Source of the DNA: Avena insularis
Lineage: Eukaryota; Streptophyta; Magnoliopsida; Poales; Poaceae
DNA: 64,000 bases
NCBI GenBank assembly: GCA_023614405.1
Contig: CM042685.1
Location: 185,352,257-185,416,256, forward strand
Reading direction: 5' to 3'
The number at the start of each line of letters is the position of its first letter. The stretch's first letter is position 1. Shown piece by piece: positions 58,603 through 64,000 of this stretch. The translations under genes and the position numbers were made by a program. Under the pieces are notes generated by a model. That model did no database searches, was not told where the DNA came from, and worked only from the letters and a program-made list of their open reading frames with translations.

Positions 58603-60213
58603 CTTGGCACATGCTCACACCATGTTATGACTATGAACCAGTCACCATAGCCTATATGATCATTTAGTTTTTGACTTGTAGTACCACTTAATGCTTTGAC
58701 TAGTAATGTTTTGTCACTCTGCATGATTATAGCCATTATTGCTCTCTTAGTTGGTCGCTCCCAGTATTTTGCTAGCCTCCACTTGTATGAGTAAGCTCTA
58801 CTCATGCATCCAACTCCCAAGAAACCAAGTTATTCCAAAGTGTCCACTATAAATTCCTATGCATGGTGTCTTACACCATTCCAAGTATTTTCTTGTTTTG
58901 TCTACCTTCCAATTAAAAATTATTTTGTTATGTGAAAACTTAATGATTAAATCTCTCACAAACTTGATGGCACACTTTATTTTTCTTGCCCCTAAATAAA
59001 CTTGAACCATTGTATCATTTATGTTCTATATGCTAGCACTTATACGTTGGAATTAGCAGAACCATGCTGTCAAGTGGAACGCTTTCAACATTGCACCTGT
59101 ACATTGTACCGAGTTGATATCATGCTCTTTTGTTTGTGGATGTCGTCGGTGTGAAATAAAAGGGGAGATTGTAAGTCCATGGATTTATGTATATGTGTTA
59201 GAGAAATGCCTGGGCCACTAGCCTAAGCCATGCCTAATCATGGTGGAAATTTGCTGCATCACCATAGTGAGCAATCTATGAAGCTTTCTTCTGATAAAAA
59301 AGAGACATATTGAAAAGAGGAAAGAGAGAAAAAAGCACCATTTTCCCATGGTAAATAAGAAGAATGTTGAGATGCTCATTGTCTGCTTGCCTTGTCATTT
59401 TGATTATGGGATAGCTCCTGTATCATGTGCAAGGGGTACCCCGTTGGCGGTTCTCTATGATACACATGTACTTACTATGAAAAGAACTTACCGGTGACTA
59501 AAGTTGAGTAGCATGAGGAGCGGCCCTCGTACTCAAGGGACATGAGATTGCCAACTTATACTTTCTCAAGCATATACTCCATAGTTTGTTCACTTTAACC
59601 TTAATCACTTCAATATGCTTATGATAGGGGCAATGAGAGCTGAAAGCTAACAAGTACCATAATTTTTGGAAGCTCTTTATGAGACTTGAAATCCCTGCTT
59701 CCCTTTTTGAAGGGCCTTTCTTCCACCATTATATTGAGTCTCCACCTTATATCCTTAGGCACCAATTAAGAGAGCATAGTTTCCATTCTTGGTTCTATGT
59801 GCATTGTCCCAAAACTTATTGATTGATTCATATTGTTGATATTGCTTGTTCTTGAACTATTTGTATCTAGTCACTCTTATGAACTTTGAAGGTGTCCTAT
59901 GCATTTATTGCTACTCCATGAGGGACAAGCTAAATGCCACTATGCTATGTTTTTTATATGTGAAACAAACAAACGTCTTTCAGTGCATTGTTATTCATGA
60001 TTTTTGTTTGTAACCATTCATGTTGCATGCATAGTTACTTTGTCTTATTGCTAGAACTTCTTCTTTCATGCTCATGTTTAGAGTTCTTTGATCCCATCTT
60101 TCAATGCTTGCAAATGGTTTGATCTTGATTTTGATGGTGCATGTCACCTCAAAAATTATTGTTTTTATCACTTACCTACTCGAGGACGAGCATGAGTTAA
60201 GCTTGGGGATGCT
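58603..60213 (+). other. Element X 3' untranslated region, second part, with purine tract
   Basis: Resumes X at CTTGGCACATGCTCACACC. AT-rich, no ORF beyond 88 codons, no RT or integrase. It ends in AAGCTTGGGGATGCT (60199-60213), the purine tract of element X abutting the 3' LTR. Confidence 0.72.
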
Positions 60214-61774
60214 TGATACGTCCAAAACGTATCTATAATTTTTGATGTTCCATGCTTGTTTAGTATCTACTTTGCTTTGTTTTGTATACACTTCGACGTA
60301 TTTTTATATGTTTTTGGGCACTAACCTAATAACAAGATGCCACAATGCCAATTGCATGTTTTTTTTTCTGTTTTTGGTTCCAGAAAAGGCAGAAAATTAA
60401 TATTCTCGGAATTGGATCAGACAAAAGCCAAAGTCAATATTTTACCGTGGGGAACACGGAGCTGAATCTGATACTGAGGGAGCCACCAGGGCCACACTTC
60501 AGGCTGTGACCGATCTTGCCCGCATTGGCCTGCGGCCACCCCGGGTGCCCCCCTGCCTGGCCTCTTCACCTATAAGAATCCCATGATACCAAAACCCTAA
60601 GTACCCGATCAATCTTCCACGAAACAGTCCGTAGCCGCCACCATCGTCCCTAGATCGGGAGGGTGGATCTGAAGTTCTTCCCGGCACCCTGCTGGAGGGG
60701 AGATCATCCTGGAGGCCTTCTTCCTCACCATGCCAGCCTCTGGTATGAAGCGTGAGTAGTTCCACCTTGGACTATGGGTCCATGAGTTGCTAGATGGTTG
60801 TTTCTCCTCCTTTGTGCTACCATGTTTAGATCTTGTGAGCTTATTCATGATCAAGATCATCTATTTGTAATCATGCATGCTGTGTTTGCAGGGATCCGAT
60901 GGATATTGAGATTACTATGTCAGATTGGTTAATGGTTTTATCTTATTGGTTCTATCATGTCTGTGTTGTTTGTGATCTTGCATGCTCTCTGTTTCTAGTA
61001 GCTATCTTGGCCAAGTAGATGCTAGTGACTCCAAGAGGGAGTATTTATGCTTGATAGTGGGTTCATTCCTCTATTTAATCTGGAGAAGTGACAGAAATCT
61101 CTATGGTTGTAGATGTGCTGTTGCTACTATGGAGAAAACAACGATATCTTTCTCATGGAACAAGTGGATTGTTTACCTTACACACTTTGCTTAAAACAGT
61201 TATCCATTGCTTTCAACTTAATACTGGAAGGGGTTCGGATGATAACCTGAAGGTGGACTACTAGTCATAGATGCAGTTGGATGGCGGTCTATGTATCTTG
61301 TTGTATTGCCCAATCAAATCTCACAGGATCATGAATGTCTAGTATTACATTGTTATGCCTTGCTCTGTCTTGTCAATTGCTCCACTGTAATTTGTTTACC
61401 CATCATGCCATGTTGTTTATCTTAAGGAGAACACCTCTAGTGAACTATGGACCCCGGTCCAATATTTTACCATTGATACATCTTCCACTGTTCCTGTTTA
61501 CTCTCTGCAAACCACCATTACCTTCCACACCATATACAGTTAATCCTTTGTTTTCAGCAAACTGGTGAGATTGACAACCTCACTGTTCATTGGGGCAACG
61601 TCTTAAGTTTGTGTTGTGCATGTTTCTAGTTTCTAGCAACACCTTTGGGTCTTTTCCTTACTCCTACTAGTTCGATAACCTTGGTTTCTTTCTGAGGGAA
61701 GACTTGTTGCTGTGCTCATCATACCTTCCTCTTGGGGTCTCCCAACGAAGCTCTACAGTGATCTTAGCACATCA
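60214..61774 (+). repeat. 3' LTR of element X (1561 bp)
   Basis: Runs from TGATACGTCCAAAAC to CTTAGCACATCA, then AGTAG at 61775-61779. TATA-like CCTATAAGAA at about 60569-60578. The GC-rich block upstream of it (60476-60560) does not match the 5' LTR, although sequence on both sides does. Confidence 0.92.
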
Positions 61775-61779
61775 AGTAG

Positions 61780-63786
61780 TACTCGGAGACAAGGTCTAAT
61801 TTGGCACTAGGAAGGGTGTATTTTGGCTGTAAAGTGAGTTTGCTGATAATTTTTATATTTAGGATTTAAGTGTTCTCTGAAATAATATGTCATACTTATA
61901 TATATTACGCGAGACTAACGTGCAAGGAACGTGCAACTTACTCATCCTACTAGGAAGAGAATGGCTCATATCCGCGGTGGAGAAGGAGCAGGACCCGACT
62001 ACTTTTCCTTGCTTGATTTCAGGGTCTTTGCGCTAAGTGTATGGACTTGGATGTAATTGTCTCTTTTGTGAGGTCCTTGGTGTAACCCATATGTACACAT
62101 CCTATGACCGTGTTAATTGAAGCATCTCGCTCCCTCGGGACATACCCCAGTCAGAAAAATAAAGTGCCACCACCCAGTTTTCACAAAAATTGGACGATGA
62201 CCTTGGTCATTTGGCCCGAAACCCAAGGAAGTACACACGAAGTACATGGTATAGTAGGCCATACCGTCAAATAAGTTTTTCAAGTATTTTTACTAGTAGA
62301 ATAAATTAAAGAACGAAGAGTTCCCCCAACAAATTATCGTACAAAGTGGACAATTTTTTCTTACAGTTTCCCAAGTTTAAGGATTTTTTTGGTTTCAAAA
62401 TTCGAACATTGATTGTTAGACCAAGACTAGCAAATCCAGACATTGCTAACCGTTGGATCTTCTTTTCCATTCTTAGCATCATGAAGATTCTATTGATAGT
62501 CTTTCGCACAATGAACGCTAGTGTGTGCAAACCTCAAAACACACTTCATTGCTTAGTTTCACGGACCTTGTGCTAAATGCATGGACTTGGATGTAATTTT
62601 CATTTTTACAAGGTCCTTGATGTAACTTGTACATCCACCGACCATGTTAACTGAAGCACCTCGCTCCTATGGGACCTACCACGGTTAGAGGAAAATGCAA
62701 CACTCCCAATTATCACACAAAATGGACCATTGTTTCTTATATAATTCCATTTTTTAAGCTTCCTATATAACTTCGCACACTTCACTTATTTCTTTGTTGA
62801 TTCAGCGAAATTAGGTTAAACTTGAGCTACAAGTAAGCGCGGTACATTAATTGCTCTTGAATTAAATGTAATTTTAGAGGTAGATGGGTGCATATTCTTG
62901 TAGCAAACAATGCTGTCGTTGTGAGTTTTCAACTATCTGGAAAGAATATTCTCAATTTACCGAGTGATGAAGAGATTGTTCTTTTCCATAAAGGAAGTCC
63001 GAAGAATATGGATCTGAATGCCACAAGACAAGCTTCTAGACATATTAAGTGGACCAACATGTTGTACTTAATTAAAATTTCCATGTTTTATGAGTTTTCA
63101 AACTCCCTAGCTAACTCTGCTGACTTGACTGACTTTATTCCGATTTATCAAAATTAGGTCAAATTGGAACATCGAGTAAATTTGAGGTTGCTTTGAAAGT
63201 TCTACGAAAAAGCTTTTGGAGGTACCCATCGGGGGGTCAATTAATATATCAGAAACCATCGAGTTTGGACAATAGGTTCAACTTCTTTATAAGATTATTC
63301 ATCTTGAAAATTTAACAAAATTAGGTCAAACTTGAGCTACAAGTAAGTGCGATAGATTGCTCTCGAATTAAATGTAATTTCAGAGCGGTAGATGGTGGGT
63401 GCATCTTCTTGTAGTAAACAATACCGTTGGTGTGAGTTTCCAACTACCAGGAAATAACATTCTAATTTTTCTAAGTAATGACGATCGATATTGTTCATTC
63501 CCGAAAACAAAGTCTGAAAAATATGGATCGGAATGCCACAAGCCAAGCTTTCGACATATATAGTGGACCAACATGTTGTACTTATGATTAATTCCCATGT
63601 TTTAGGAGTCTTCAAACTTCGTCCTAGCTAACTCTGTCCACTTGAATGACTTTATGTCTATTTATCAAGATTAGGTGAAAGTTTTGAACCACAAGTAAAT
63701 TGTAGGTTGCTTTGAAAGTTGACAAAAAAGATTTTGGAGGTACCCACCAGGATATATCAGAAACCACCGAGATTTTAGACGACGGG
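61780..63786. repeat. Low-copy-looking flank with two families of imperfect direct repeats
   Basis: Continues the sequence left of element X. About 62022-62205 recurs at 62560-62735 (shared TATGGACTTGGATGTAATT or CATGGACTTGGATGTAATT, then AGGTCCTTGRTGTAAC). About 62805-63165 recurs at 63305-63690 (shared AACTTGAGCTACAAGTAAG; GTGGACCAACATGTTGTACTT). Repeat spacing is about 500-540 bp in both. No ORF recurs intact; the 89-codon ORF at 62888-63157 is lost in the second copy. I cannot assign a transposon family. Confidence 0.6.
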
Positions 63787-64000
63787 TGATATGTCGGAAA
63801 CATATCTATAATTTTTTATGCTCCATGCTTGTTTAGTATCTAATTTTATTTGCTTTGTCTACATTTTGAGGTGTTTTTATATCTTTTCTGTAACTAACCT
63901 ATTAACAAGTTGCCATAGTGCCAGTTGCCTGTTTTCTTCTGTTTTTGGTTCCAAAAAGGCAGAAAATCAATATTCTTGGAATTGGAAGGGACAAAAGCCA
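63787..64000 (+). mobile_element. Start of a second element-X-family LTR
   Basis: TGATATGTCGGAAACATATC begins a sequence matching the first 214 bp of the X LTRs (34967 onward and 60214 onward), with the same CTAACCTATTAACAAG and GGCAGAAAATCAATATTC blocks. It runs off the window. The flank ACGGG (63782-63786) would be its target duplication. Confidence 0.85.

Larger units (their letters stand above)
34967..61774 (+). mobile_element. Athila element 'X', Sabrina-like, with two nested insertions
   Basis: This is a plus-strand Athila-lineage element of about 8 kb, expanded to 26.8 kb by a solo LTR (38805-44744) and a Tat element (45817-58602). Seen: LTRs of 1556 and 1561 bp starting TGATACGTC, matching AGTAG duplication, tRNA-Asp primer site, gag-protease, purine tract AAGCTTGGGGATGC. 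RT, RNase H, integrase and the env-position ORF are absent from all three internal pieces. The LTR start and the 3' untranslated blocks resemble Sabrina of Triticeae. The two LTRs differ by several percent or more, making it one of the older insertions. Confidence 0.92.

Noticed and set aside
44745..60213. A hidden RT or integrase of element X in its separated internal parts
   Set aside because: Frames of 44745-45816 and 58603-60213 show none of the RT, RNase H or integrase blocks; the pol in 51741-54960 is enclosed by the Tat LTRs and is on the other strand.

Overview
This is a plant nuclear window made almost entirely of nested LTR retrotransposons. The families point to a large-genome pooid grass, probably Triticeae (wheat/barley/rye/Aegilops) or a close relative such as oat. 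The pointers are a BARE/Angela-type copia LTR (start TGTTGGAGATATGCCC), a Sabrina-like Athila element with a tRNA-Asp primer site, a LARD-like element with 4.3 kb LTRs, a Tat-lineage Gypsy element with an antisense gene, and a Tourist-like MITE. I see no complete host gene, no rRNA or tRNA gene, and nothing prokaryotic.

Layout, left to right. (1) 1-2101 and 13721-16530 are two parts of a long, old LTR read on the minus strand ('Z'; it starts TGTAACATCCC at 16530 and runs off the left edge). (2) It is split at 2102-13720 by a complete LARD-like element with 4.27/4.30 kb LTRs, 5-bp target duplication AACGA, tRNA-Met-type primer site, purine tract, and an internal domain holding only a wrecked Gypsy pol. 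(3) 16544-32849 is a minus-strand Athila element 'Y': LTR, gag-protease, env-position ORF, LTR, with no reverse transcriptase or integrase. A BARE/Angela-like solo LTR (17625-19475) sits in its left LTR. A plus-strand, deletion-bearing Tekay-like chromovirus 'T' (20924-27224) sits in its 3' region. (4) 32850-34961 is low-copy-looking sequence with a MITE and gene-like fragments. (5) 34967-61774 is a second Athila element 'X' (Sabrina-like; target duplication AGTAG; gag-protease only). It is split by a 5.9 kb solo LTR 'S' (38805-44744, duplication GTTTT) and by a complete 12.8 kb minus-strand Tat element (45817-58602, duplication CTTGG). (6) 61780-63786 continues the low-copy sequence and contains imperfect direct repeats. 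(7) 63787-64000 is the start of another X-family LTR.

The Tat element is the richest unit. On the minus strand it encodes gag, protease, RT, RNase H plus a second RNase H, and integrase, all broken by stops and frameshifts. On the plus strand it carries a separate intron-bearing gene between pol and the 3' LTR. A six-exon model for that gene stays in phase throughout and is interrupted by a single stop codon.

Most elements here could not move unaided: the LARD, X, Y and T all lack a usable pol. Order of events from nesting: Z before LARD; Y before T and the Angela-like LTR; X before S and Tat. By eye the X LTRs differ most, the Tat LTRs by a few percent, and the LARD LTRs least outside certain patches. 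Family names are from memory of consensus features; no database search was possible. Percentages and alignments were made by eye.
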